NCBI GenBank assembly: GCA_019188255.1
Contig: JAETXT010000009.1
Span: 2,480,001 to 2,544,000 of the forward strand
Direction: 5' to 3'
Source: Verticillium longisporum
Lineage: Eukaryota > Ascomycota > Sordariomycetes > Glomerellales > Plectosphaerellaceae
DNA: 64,000 nt
In this document: positions 12,470 through 25,100 of the stretch, in pieces
Numbering within the stretch: the stretch's first letter is position 1
How the letters are laid out: each line of letters starts with the position of its first letter
The notes under the pieces: model-generated
Databases searched by the model: none
Told to the model about the DNA's origin: nothing
Seen by the model: the letters and a program-made list of their open reading frames with translations, nothing else
Made by a program: the position numbers and the translations under genes

Positions 12470-14200
12470 AATAATAATATTAATAATAGCCTAGAAATAA
12501 ATAATAATATAGAATAGTCCTTATTATCGATTTATAGGTAATAGTTTATCGTACCTATCTTATAAAGTTCTCTCTATTATACTTATAACTCTCCTAGATC
12601 TCGCTATCCCTAGCTTCTTTTAATAGTTAATATTCCTATAATTTATCGTATTCCTATCTTATTTACTTAATCCTATATTTATCCTTAAATATCCTAATTA
12701 TTCTATTTAATCGCTACGATATTAGATATTACCTTTTATTTTAATAAAGTATATTTATATAATCCTTAACTAGCCTAGGCTTATAATCGCTAGCTTCTTA
12801 ATACTAAGGCTAGGAACCCTTTATATAAATATTATTTTAATAAACTCGCTTTATAGCTAGATATTAAGTATATAGCTAGACGTTCTAATATTAAGTATAT
12901 TATCTATAAGTTTAATAAAGGTATTTATTTTATTATAAATTTACTAAATCTTTTAACGATATTAGCTAATAATTATAGATCCTTAAGCCCTTTTATAGGG
13001 TTATTTAGTTTATTTAATAGGAGGTCTATAATTAAATATATATTAATAAAGGTATAATTTTATATAATTATTTATTAAAATAATATACCTATTATCTCTC
13101 CTATTTTATTAAAGTAATTAAATATTTTAAGAAAATATCGGAAATTATTATCGATTTAGCTAATAATAGCCGTTTCTATAATATTATAAATTATATTTAA
13201 ATTTTCAAATTCCTTTTAATTAATTATATAATATTTATTTATTAAGATATCCTCGATACGTTTATTATTATTTCTCTAGCTTCGTTAATCTATAAGTTTC
13301 TTAGCCCTTTATTTTATATCCTTTTATTAATTAAGTCTTATTTAATAGGTTCGGCCTCTAAGCTATAAAGCCCTCGAAGAGGCTATTATTATTTATTAAC
13401 CTAGGTATATTATTTATTATTAAGAGGCTAATACCCTCGAGCTTATTTTATTCTATCTATATATTAATTTATATAATTATCCTTTAAATAGCGAAGATAT
13501 TATTAAATTAATCTATAATTACCCTAAATTTCCTATTAATCCTAAGCTTATCGATCTATTAATAGATACCTTTAATAGCGATAGTCCTATTCGTTTATAT
13601 CTTTAAGGCACTTATTACCTAAATTATACCCTTATTAGCTAATCGTCTTCTTATATCTTAAAGAATATTAATATTATTACGGCCTTTATTATAAGCGAGA
13701 AAGAGAGTATTATTATTAAGAAAGAAGTAATAGCTATAAAGAAGAAAGAGATAAAGGAGTATAAAATAGTAGAGAAGGCTACTAAGTTTATAGCTATTAA
13801 GGAGAAGAAGGTAGCTAATATTAAAGCTTATATCCGTAAAGCTTAAGCGGAGCTCTATTATATTATTAATAGTTCTAAAGCTTTTAAGGAAATATTAATA
13901 GCTTAAACCCTTACTCTTAAGGCTATTATTACTCTAAAGGGGTCGGCTAAGCGCTTTATTCCGGCTCTAGCCCTTAGCTATTTAGCGAAGAGAACTTAAT
14001 CGATTCCTTAGAAGATTATATAAGTTATTAACGATAATAAAGAAAGTAATAATAATAATAATAATAAGAGTATTAATAAGCTAATTATTAAGGGTTCGGT
14101 TAAAATAGATAATTTAGAGTAATATTTCCTTTATTTAAATAAAGATAAAGGGGAGTTAATATCTTAATAATAATAGCTATAAAGCACTATTATATTATTT
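12470..14200 (+). pseudogene. Antisense reading-frame relic inside Gypsy-1 copy B
   Basis: Coding-like stretch on the strand opposite to gag-pol, between integrase and the 3' LTR. The clearest part, about 13600-14170, stays in one frame for some 190 codons; its only stops are TAA or TAG, each derivable from CAA or CAG by one C-to-T change. The product would be Lys/Glu-rich and probably helical (runs such as IKKEVIAIKKKEIKEY and IKEKKVANIKAYIRKA), then Asn-rich. The same frame is preserved in copy C at about 32450-34100. I do not recognise the family. It could be a captured host gene or an element-encoded accessory protein. Confidence 0.5.
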
Positions 14201-17200
14201 AATTAATATATTAATAATATTATCGGGGCTTAATATTAGAATTCTATTTTTAGTTTCTTATTTTCTTTATATAATAATTTATTAATAATTAATTTAGGAA
14301 TTTAGTTATTTATCCTATTATTTATCTTTATACTTTTAATACTTCTAGTACCTTTTTAAGGTTTATATTATATTTTTAAAATAGCTTTCGGGTTCCTAAG
14401 TATTATATTCTATTAACTATTTAGCCTATTTTACTAAATAGAACCTTTATTTTTAATCCTCTTTATAAAATATAATATCTTCGATTTCCTATTTATCCTA
14501 TTTATCCTCTAATATAAGAAAGTAAGTTAATTATTTAGCGTTAATTTAGCGATCGTATTATAGCTTTAGGGAAGAGATAGGGAAGATATTATATATTCTA
14601 GAATAAGTCTCGGGAAATATTATATAATAAACTTATTTATTTATTTATTCTATAATCTAGATTTAAATATATTATAATATTAATTTCTAATCCGCTTTAA
14701 ATTAAAAGTTCTTAATAGAAAGCCCTATAATATCCCCGATATTAAAGGTTTTTAGTATATACTTTTTATTATAATAGAAGGCTTAAATATATATTATATA
14801 TTATTAATTTTCGTTAATTATTTAATAAGTAATCGTAATCTTCTTAATCTTTTCCTTTATATTTTAGACCTTTATATCCTTTTTTAAGGCTATATAATTA
14901 ATTATTCTAGGGTAATACTTATATAAGGCTTTAAATAGAGAGATATTAATAGTACTATATATACTATTATTATATAAGAATTCTATTTCTTTTAAATAAT
15001 ATAATTACTCTTTTAGCGCTTAGTTATTAATATAGCGAAGGTATTTTTCTAATATCTAATAGGTTCTCTTTATCTATTTATCTATCTAAGGGTAATAAGT
15101 AATAGAGAGGTAATACTAAATCGCTCTCTTTTAATAGAATTCCTCCTAGAATTTATTTATAAGGAGTTTATCTCTATCGTTTACTATACCCTCTAGGCTC
15201 CCGAACCTATATTCTATTTCTTTATAGAGGATCGTGCTTAGGCTAGCGGCTATTAACGTCTTACGTATAGCTAGGAACTAAGTAGCTTTCGTAAATCGGT
15301 CTATAATTATAAGGATAGAATCGTATTCTAGGCTATTATCCTTTAATATAGGGCTTAGGCCTATAATAAAGTTTAAAGATATTTCTTAGAAAGGATAAGA
15401 CGGAAGTAATAATAATTATAGCTTCCTATATAGTCTATATTAAAGTACTTAAATCCTTTAATATATTAAGTATTTAGTAATATAATAGTAAATATTAATA
15501 GATATATTTTCTTAATAGAACTTCCTCGCTAATAGTTTAAAGGTCTTATATACCGTTATATATCCTATTTAGGGGTTATTATAGTATTACTTAAATAGCT
15601 CTTTATAGAGCGTTCCTTATATAAGGATAATTAATCGTCCCTTAAAGAGGAAAATACTTTAACTATCTATAATATAATTTTCCCTTCTTCTAGCTTATTA
15701 GTTTATATTCTCCTTCTAAAAAAAGTATTCTAGGTTAATAATTTATAATCCTTTAATTAAGTCCTTAAATTCTAGGGTAGAAGTAGGCCTTAATACTATT
15801 TCGTTCTTTATAAGCTCTTTTACGATAGAACGTAAGATATATTAATCTAGAATAATAACCTTAGATTTTATCGATTCCTTAGACCCTTTTCCGGTCCTTT
15901 AACGAATCGCTATTAACTTTCTAGCCTTAGCTTCTTAGCTTTAAGGTTAAGAAAAAGCTTTCTTCTCTACTTTATTTATTATAATAGCGTAAATATATAT
16001 TACCTTTTATTTAAAGGGTAAGGGCCCTTTTTCCCTAAAATTATAATATCTTCTTAATATAGGGATAAACTTCTATCTTTATAGCGTTACCTAGATAGCC
16101 TAGATATAGGCCCTACTTATAATATCCTTTAGCTTTATTTTTATAATAATTCGCTTAATATTTATAGCTAAATCTTCTATTAATTATAGTTTTTTAGATA
16201 ATATAGGGAGTATATCGCTTATTAATACTTATTCTCTTATATAATCTAATCGTCTTAAGAGATTATTAGCTAAGTTTATAACCTTAAATTAATATTAAAT
16301 TTCGAAATTAAAAGATATTAATTAATATATTTATTATATAAGCCTTCCTTAAAAGTCTCTAGCTAGGGCCTATATAATACCTTTAAAGGCTTAGTAATTA
16401 ATTAATATTATAAAGATTTAACCTATATTTTCGAGATAATAGTATTAATATTCTAGGCTTTCTATTATTATAAGTAATTCTTATTACCTAGTCCTTTATT
16501 ATTATTCTATTAATAAAAGCTTTTATAAATAATAAACGATAAATCTCTAGCTATTTTTATATTTTTAGCTAAGGATCCCTAAGATAGTATCGTTTAATAT
16601 ATTAATCTCGATTTAACCTTCGAATATATAATCCTAATATTATAAAATTATAATAATAATAAAAATAAGCTTTAATACTTTAAATACTTTCTATACTTTA
16701 AATAGCTATTTAAATAATCCTTTCTTAACTCTTATAATATTTCCTTTTAATAATATTAATAAAGGTATTATTATTTTAGAATATCCTTTAATAAATTATT
16801 AATAGAAGTTAGTAAATCTTAGGAATACTTATATATCCTTAAAAGATTCAGGGGGTTATTAATTAGCGATTACTTAGATATAGTTTAGATCTATAATTAC
16901 GCTTTCCTTAGAAATAATAAACTTAAGGAATTCTATTTTATCTTAATAGAATAAGTATTTTAATTATTTTATAAAAAGCTTAAAATCTCGAAATCTCTTA
17001 AGGATTTACTAGAAATAGGCTATATATTCCTCCCTCGTTCTTAAATAAATTAAAATATTATTTAAGTAAGCGATATAGAAATCGTTTAATAATTTAGCGA
17101 ATATTTAGTAAATATACGCTTAAAACGTAATAAGGGTATTTATAAGCTTAAACGGTATTATAGTATATTCGTAATATTTATATTAAGTTTAGAATATAGT

Positions 17201-19499
17201 TTTCTATTAATTATTCTCTTTAATATAAATTTAATAATAAGTATTTTAGATATTTATTTTAGAGAAGTACTTTACCTCGATTAAATAATCTAAAAGTTTA
17301 CTTATTAAAAGGAGAGGGTATTAATTCTTTATAATAATTATATTTAAACCTCGATAATTAATATATAAGTATAAACTCCGATCCTTCTTTAACATAAATA
17401 ATACTAGAGCCTTTATAGGGTTAATAGATTTCTTAATTCTCTTTATAGCTTCCCCTTCCGCTATATAGCGATAGAGCTCTTCTAGCTACTTCTAGGATAA
17501 TAAGTAGATTAGCCTATAAAGAAGTTTAGCCTCTTCTTTTAAGTCTATTAAATACTCTATATCTTTTAATATTAATAATTCTTTTATTAAATTTTCGGAG
17601 AATATATCTTTAAACTTTATAAGTTCTAAAAGGAGCGCCTTAATCTATTTATTATTAAGAGCGGGCTCGTTAATAATAGGAATTATTATATTAAGTATTA
17701 TAGCTATTATTTAAATAATATAAATAATATAGGCTTTATTTTTATCTTCGATTATTATCTTTATAAACTCTTCGAGATCTATATTAGATATATAGCCTTA
17801 AGTAAAAGATTAAATAATAATATCTACTTAAATACTTTCCTTATTTATATTATTATTAGATAGAAGGATATACCTTAACCCTTTAAATCGTTCTATATAT
17901 ATAAATAATTAATATAATAATTAAGGTCGATTTTATATATTTAATAAATAAAATAAAAGGGCGAATAATCTATAGCTATTTATTATCTATTTATTAAACG
18001 TTTATAGTTTAAGAGCTTCTATACTTTCTATTTCTTATAGCTTTAATAATTAAATAAAGGTAAGATTAATAATATCTATAATAATATTAATATTTAAATT
18101 AATAAGGAATTTAATTTCCTTATTTTATTAAATAGTAATTATTAATACTTTTACGGTTTTCCCGATATTTATTTTTAGCGTAATATTCTTCGGGTTAGAA
18201 CCTATACTAAATCGTTTTCCGAGAATTCTATTATCTAGATACTTTTAAACTTAAGTAATTAGATATTAATAATTATAGCCTTTAGCCTTTATAGCTTAGG
18301 CTAAGTATAGTTCTATACTTAATACCTTAGCTTATTATAATAGAAGTATATATTAGATAGTATTATAGGGATAGTATTTTAGCTATTTAATAGTATTCTC
18401 GTAAAGTAGGGGTTTAGGTTTCTCGCCTACTTTAGCGTAATACCTCTATTATAGTAGGAGGGACGATCTCGCTTTATCGGAGATTAATCTTATAAGGCTT
18501 CTCTCTTCGAGGCCCTATAATTAAGGGTAGTATTATAGGGTTCGCCCTAAGCTAATTAAGAATAAATTCGTTTCTTACTTTCTTATTATTTATTCTATAA
18601 TTTATTAATATCTTATATTTATTAAGCTTTATATATAATTACTTTAATATCCTTAATAAGAATATAATATTCTCTTAATTTATCTTTTATAAAATAAAGG
18701 AATTATCGGAAATACTTAAAAGTATATTCTTCGCTATAATCTATATTTTTACTAAATAATTAATAAATATTCTTTTAACGATTAAAGAAGATAAAAAAAG
18801 AGATATCCTTATTTCCTTAGAAGTAGAGCGAATATAATTATTCTTAATAAATTAAGTTTTATAAATCCTTTAATAGGTATTCTTATTTTATAAAGCTTTA
18901 GAAATCTTCTTAATAAATATTTATATCGTCTTTATTAAGGTCCTCTCTATAGGTCGCTTCGAGGTTCTAAGTATAATTTCGCTATATTATCTATAAAATA
19001 TAAATAAGTTGTATTATTAATTATTCTACGATTTAGGCTATATTTATATTAAATTAGAAAATATTTCTAGCCTCGATTATAATAAGTTAATTATTAATTT
19101 AAATAATAATAATATCCTTTTCAAGTATTTTATAATTATAAATAAATAGTTTATTATAGTTCTTTATAATAAAGGAATATTTAATAAAATATTAAATTAA
19201 GAGGTTATTCTTATATCTCTATTTATAGAGTTCGTAGATTTAGGCTTAAAGGATTTATATTTACGGTTTAGCTTAAATCGTTTATTTATTAATATTTTAA
19301 TAATAGTTTTCTAGAGAAGATCCTAATTTAAATATAATCTTCCTATTATAGCTACCCTTAGACGATTCTAATAGTATTCCTATTAATTTATCTTTAGAGT
19401 AATATCTATTATAATAAGTAGTTCGCTTTTAAGTCTTAATACGCCTTAATTAATCTATTACTCGGCCTAATCTAATTATAAATTATAGAAATTAAAGAA

Positions 19500-19697
19500 T
19501 ATAAAGGTATAGGGCTAAGGGCCTAGATTAAGGAAAGTAATTAAATTAGCGAATAATCGGTAAGCTATTATATTAACTTTAACTTATTAAGGCTATCGAG
19601 TATAGCCTCGACTTCTCCTTTTTAAACTAGGGCTTATCGCCGAAGCATCTACGATAATATGAATAGGGGTTAGGTTCCTAATATCTAACTCCTTATA
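19500..19697 (-). repeat. Gypsy-1 copy B LTR (right, 5' LTR of the element)
   Basis: 198 bp, starting TATAAAGG (TG converted to TA) and ending CCTTATA, followed directly by the target duplication AGAGT. Same length as the left LTR with only transition differences. Confidence 0.9.
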
Positions 19698-19742
19698 AGA
19701 GTAGGGTGCTCCGACCTAGGACTCTAGCAGAGTCCAATTCCG
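19698..19742 (-). mobile_element. Gypsy-2 copy E2, detached 5' end
   Basis: Reverse complement of about 2622-2670 of copy E1 (contains GGTGCTCCGACCTAGG and CTAGCAGAGTCC). It is continuous with 12124 if copy B and one AGAGT duplicate are removed. The outermost 40 or so bases present in E1 are missing, and sequence switches directly to Gypsy-1 gag at 19743. Confidence 0.8.
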
Positions 19743-20391
19743 CTATTATTATTAAAGTTTTAATAAACAAATGATTTAAGCTAAATTATAAATATAAATC
19801 CTTTAAGCCCTAATCTATAAACTCTATAAATAAAGATATAAAAATAATTTCTTAATTTAATATTTTATTAAATATACCTTTATTATAAAGAATTATAAGA
19901 AATTATTTATTTATAATTATAAGATATTTAAAAAGGATATTATTATTACTTAAATTAATAATTAATTTATTATAATCGAGGCTAAAAATATTTTTTAATT
20001 TAATATAAATATAGCCTAAATTATAGAATAATTAATTATAAAATTTATATATATTTTATAGATACTATAGCGAAATTATACTTAGAACCTCGAAGCGACC
20101 TATAAAGAGGACCTTAATAAAGACGATATAAATATTTATTAAGAAGATTTCTAAAGCTTCGTAAAACGGGAATATTTATTAAAGGATTTATAAAACTTAG
20201 TTTATTAAGAGTAATTATATTTACTCTATTTCTAAGGAAATAGGGATATCTCCTTTTTTATCTTTTTTAATTATTAAAAGAAAATTTATTAATTATTTAA
20301 TAAAAATATAGATTATAATAAAGAATACGTTTTTAAATATTTTTAATAATTCCTTTATTTTATAAAAGATAAGCTAATAAAATACTATATT
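19743..20391 (+). mobile_element. Gypsy-1 copy C, left part (gag)
   Basis: Plus-strand gag fragment, the mirror image of about 19300-18650 in copy B. The 5' LTR and the first 200 or so bases are missing, replaced by the Gypsy-2 end. It ends at the ATATT target duplication (20387-20391) of the inserted Copia-1 and resumes at 27934. Strongly RIP-mutated. Confidence 0.82.
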
Positions 20392-20676
20392 TATTAAGAG
20401 GGCTTCACTACTTATATAAACCCTAATCCAGTACTTCCACTATACTTACGAGCTCTGAATAAGTAGGGTATCTAATAAGTCTTATAATAATTAATTCTTA
20501 TATAATTATCTATTTCTCTAAGTTACTACTACTTACGTAAGTTAGATATACCTATCTACTCTTAGCGATCACGTAAGCCGTAGTTTACGTACTCCTAAGA
20601 GTAGTAGATCCTAGATATCCTAGATACCTTAAATATTACTATCCTAACTATAGAGTTCCTTAATATTAATTTAATA
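20392..20676 (-). repeat. Copia-1 LTR (left, 3' LTR)
   Basis: 285 bp, starting TATTAAGAGGGCTTC and ending TTAATATTAATTTAATA (ancestral ends TG...CA inferred). About 23 differences from the right LTR by eye, all but one of them transitions. More mutated than the right LTR. Confidence 0.88.
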
Positions 20677-21389
20677 CTAGCTCTTCTTTTCTTTATAAAT
20701 AGAATAGCTATAAGGATTAATATTAAGAGCTATTACTAAGGTTAATAGCTACTCTAATATACTTATAATTCTCTAGTCTCTAGCGTATTAGATCTACTCT
20801 TCTAATTTTAAAATAAATAACCTAATAATAGGAAATAATAGGAAATAATAATTAGAAATAAAGAAAATATAGCTTAAGCCTACTATTCCTATAAGTATTA
20901 AGCCTCTAGTTCTTAGCGCTTTAGAATAATAATATTATCTATAAATAGCTCTTTAAGGAAATAAACTAAATTATAATTTAAATAATAAAAATAGGCCTCT
21001 AAATCCTAGAAATAAAGGAAATAAATTAAAATCTAATAGTAAATAGTGCTCTTATAATTACTAAATATATACTCTTAAGGCCTCTAAATCCCTAATATAC
21101 TAATAGAATATAATAGAATAATTATTAGCTTTTTATAGAATCTATTAGAATAATTCCTAGTAAATTAAACTACCCTTTAATAGGAATAATAGGATTAAAC
21201 CGCTTTAATTAAATAAGTTCTATAGAAGATCTATATATCTTATTAATAAGTTTCGATAACTCTATTCTATTAACCTTTCTCTCTCCTTATATCGATTTCT
21301 TTAATTTTTATAGGCTAGCTTAATATATATAAATAATACTTATACGATTAATAAATACTTATTTTTATTATTCCCGCTTATTCATTTTC

Positions 21390-22130
21390 TTTTTATTCTA
21401 GCTACGATAATACCTCCTAAGTATAAGACCCCTACGCTTAAGCCCCTTAAAGCTAAGAGAATAGCTAAGCGTAAGAATATAGTTAGTATTAATTATAGGA
21501 GCTATTAATCTAGTATATAGCGCGTATATATAGTAATATTTATAAGGTTCCCTATCTAGGTTACTTTAAGTCTTATCTCGCTAATAAATAAACTAAAATT
21601 AGCGCCTTAAGCGCTTATTACGACCTTAATCTTAAGGGATCTCGTTATTATAAATATACCTCTAAATATTCCTATAAACTAATATAAGCTCTTACGATCT
21701 ATATTTCCCGTATCCATAGCTCTAACGAGTATTATCTTTAATCCTATTAGTATATTTAAGCCCGCTATAAAGTTTTTAGCTATTTACGATAAAAAGAACT
21801 AAGCTATAAATTCCTATTCCTTTTTATTCCCTTAATTATTTAATTACATAATTAGCTAATAATATAATTATAGGATCTAGAGAAATAATATATTATTATT
21901 AAAAGTATATTATAGATTATTAAAGAAGAGGATATTAAAGGGGGTAACGACCTTAATAAAGACCTTAATAGTCTTAGTAATACCGACTATAAGGTAGCTA
22001 AGCGGGCCGTAGCTCTATAGCTCTTTAACTACCTTTAGTAGGACTCCCTAGAGCGATTAGACTTAGATTCCGAGATATCGGAATCTAAGGCTTAATCGCT
22101 ATATAGCGGATCGTTTACTTTATTAATTTA
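21390..22130 (+). pseudogene. Antisense reading-frame relic inside Copia-1
   Basis: Plus-strand stretch between the pol region and the 3' LTR of the minus-strand Copia-1. One frame runs about 21490-22120 with stops that are nearly all TAA/TAG, and reads as a tyrosine/lysine-rich protein (for example SALSAYYDLNLKGSRYYKY, then acidic DLNSLSNTDYKVAKRAVAL). I do not recognise it. It may be a captured or accessory gene, or a coincidence of AT-rich sequence. There is no second full copy in the window to compare. Confidence 0.35.
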
Positions 22131-25100
22131 ATAATTAAAGGGTAGCTATTTTTACTATTTTAGTAATTAAGCCGTTTTTAGGGAATTATTAATTTTAATT
22201 ATATTTATATTTTAATTATTCTTTTCTTAACGTTTAATTTAATCTTTAATCTTAATTATAATTTCGTTAAAGCTTATAAGAGCTTTTAGTACTTAGTTTA
22301 GAGCTCCCTTAGTTATTATATCTATAAGATTATCCCCTCCTATAATCTAGCGAATTTCGTTAACTTCGTATTCTTTATAGCTTTATTATAATACTATAAG
22401 ATCTATTATTAAGCGTTTCTCTATAATTACGCTTAATTAAATAAAGTATTAATAGAATAAGAAGCTATTAATATAGATAATTATTTATAAGAATAATAAA
22501 TCTAGGCGTTTATAGATCTTCTAGAGCGTCTATTTAAGGACGTATATTATATTAAAACTATTAATTATATTATAGATTTCGCTAATTAGAATTAAATATA
22601 TAACCTATTTATATTTAATAAATTATTAATAAAGAATATTATTATATATTATAAATATATTCTCTTAATTATAGGAACGTTTATTATTAAAGAGGATAAT
22701 AAATCCGATCTAAGAATTAAGGTCCTTATTATTAGCGAAAGAGCTATTAATGAATATATATAGCTAGGCGGTCGATAGATCGAGGTATACGTAATTTAAG
22801 CTATAGTCTATATTATTAATCTACTATTATATATATTTATTAAGCTATTTAAAATTATCCTTCTCTAGGTTCCTAGCTTAGGAAGTTATAGCGAAATCGA
22901 AAGCTACTTCGAGTTAATAAATAGAAGCTATATATATATTATAAGCTCTCTAAGCGATAAATTACTACTTTAAATCTAGTATTCCTAGGGTTACTTACTC
23001 TAATCGATTATTTTAACCTTTTTATAGAATCTTAAGATTATTAGTTCTAACTTTAATAATATAATCGTTAAAGACGCTCTCTAAATTAGCGTTTAGGATA
23101 AAAGCTAGCTTCGCTTAGAAGCTAGCTCTTAAGAGCTCTATTTACTCCTTTTCTATAAATATAAGCTCTTTAAGGTTTAGGGTATCGTTAGTCTATATTC
23201 CGATTAATCTAAAGCTCTCTTTAGCCTTAATTAATAGAAAATATAGATTATAGCCTATTAGAACCGCTATTAAGCGCTCTCTATAATATCGCTAATAGGT
23301 TATAAATTAATATAGGCTTAACTCTATAATTCTATAGAATAGCTTAATAACGTAGAAAATAGTATCGTTAAGGTATCTATATTATAGCTCCTTAGGGATA
23401 CGTAGTAGAATATTATATAATAGATCCGTAGTGCTCTAAGTATAAGCTTAATACATATCCTAGAGTATTAGCTATTAGCTATATTCTTATAATATTAATA
23501 TAATCGCTAAGATTAATCGTTAATTATATTATATAATCGTAGGCGATTACGTTAATAGGGTCGTCTTCTCTTAATCGCTATACCCCTAAACTATTAGTCT
23601 TACCTTCTCGTATAGGGCTTAAGGGAGTCCTTTTACTTCTCTTATAAGCTAATATCTAAAGATCCTAATACTAGGGACTATGGATTTATTAATCGGTACG
23701 ATTACTCCTATTATTAAAAACGAGTCGATCTCCTCTTAATCGGATTATTTAAATAGCTTCCTAGGGGTTATTATTCTACTTTTATTATATAGTTTAATAA
23801 TTAGGTTATAACTTTATTATTCCTTCTTTATAATAAATTAACGTTTAATCTATAAACCCTTAATTATATTATTCTTATAATCTATAGAAATTATTTATAA
23901 TAGATTCTAAGTATATATTATTATTAATTTCCTAAGTCTTCTACGTTAACGTAGCTAAATTAGCTTTAAATAATTAAACGATTCTAGGGCCTTTAATATA
24001 AATACTTCTAGCGTTTAGACTATAATTATCTCCCTAATCTCTTAATCTAGCGATCTATTATATAGCTTAATATATATTCCTCTAAACTCTATTAAGCTAT
24101 TAATTATATTAATTATAATTATTATATTAATAATTAATATAACTTTATAAAGTCTAGTCTATTTCTCCTATTCTTAGAATATAAGAATACTATTTCTTAG
24201 CTCTAGCGATCTTAATAATAACTATTTTATATTTAATCTATTATATATATTTAGCGTATTATTAACTTTCCGTTTAGCGATTATTCGCTATAGTTCCGCT
24301 ATTACTTTATTAATGGCTTTAGCGTATTACGCTTAAGTTATTATTAATATTAAATTAACGGTTATCCTAGGTATAGCCCTGAATATAAGTAGCGTTAATA
24401 TTAGACCGTTAGGCCTAGTAATATCGTTTACTGCTTTAATTACTCCTTAGAATAGCGATTCTAGGCTCGTATTACGAGATTTAGCCTTTAAGATCTTATA
24501 CGCTTTACGTATTAATTTATAATAGCTCTTAACCTTACTTATTAATTAATAAGCCTCTATAGGGATCTAATAATAGGTTATACTTAGGAGGCGTACCTCT
24601 ACCCTAAATTCTATAGAAGCGAAGTTAATTCTAGCGTTAATAGTTATAACGTCTAGAGGGCTTAGGTATATATCTAATTAATACCTCTTAAGTACCTCCT
24701 ATATTATATAAGCTATAAAATTAGGAATAAAAGTTATAGATTAGAATCTAATACTCGTATTAATTATATAAAGAATAGGCTTTCTATTTAAATATATAAT
24801 ATTAATTAAAATCTTATAATTAAAATCGATATTTAATTTTAGGGCGAATTTAAAATATTATAGAGATTTCCCTTTAATTTAATAATAATAATAAAAGTAA
24901 TTTATTAGCTCTAAAGCATTCTAATCTATATTATAGTCTATTCTCTAAAATAGATTTTATAATTTCTTAGTTAATAGATAATTAAAACGCTTATAAACTT
25001 AGCGGAGCTCTATTTCTATTAGAAATACTACTCTATCGCTCTTTACTCTTATTATATACGTAATCCCTAAACTAATATAGGTTTTCGTATCTAAGAAGAA

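Larger units (their letters stand above)
12125..19697 (-). mobile_element. Gypsy-1 full-length LTR retrotransposon, copy B (RIP-inactivated)
   Basis: Complete but dead element of 7573 bp with two 198-bp LTRs and a perfect 5-bp target duplication AGAGT (12120-12124 and 19698-19702). Minus-strand order is gag (about 19450-18550), protease (about 18130-17980), reverse transcriptase (about 17570-16980), RNase H (about 16800-16100) and integrase (about 15850-14900). A purine tract, AGGAGGGGAGGTAATA on the minus strand, abuts the 3' LTR as a polypurine tract. Between integrase and that LTR lies a plus-strand reading frame described separately. It is inserted into Gypsy-2 copy E2. Every long frame is interrupted by TAA/TAG, as expected from RIP of CAA/CAG/CGA/TGG codons. 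Confidence 0.9.
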
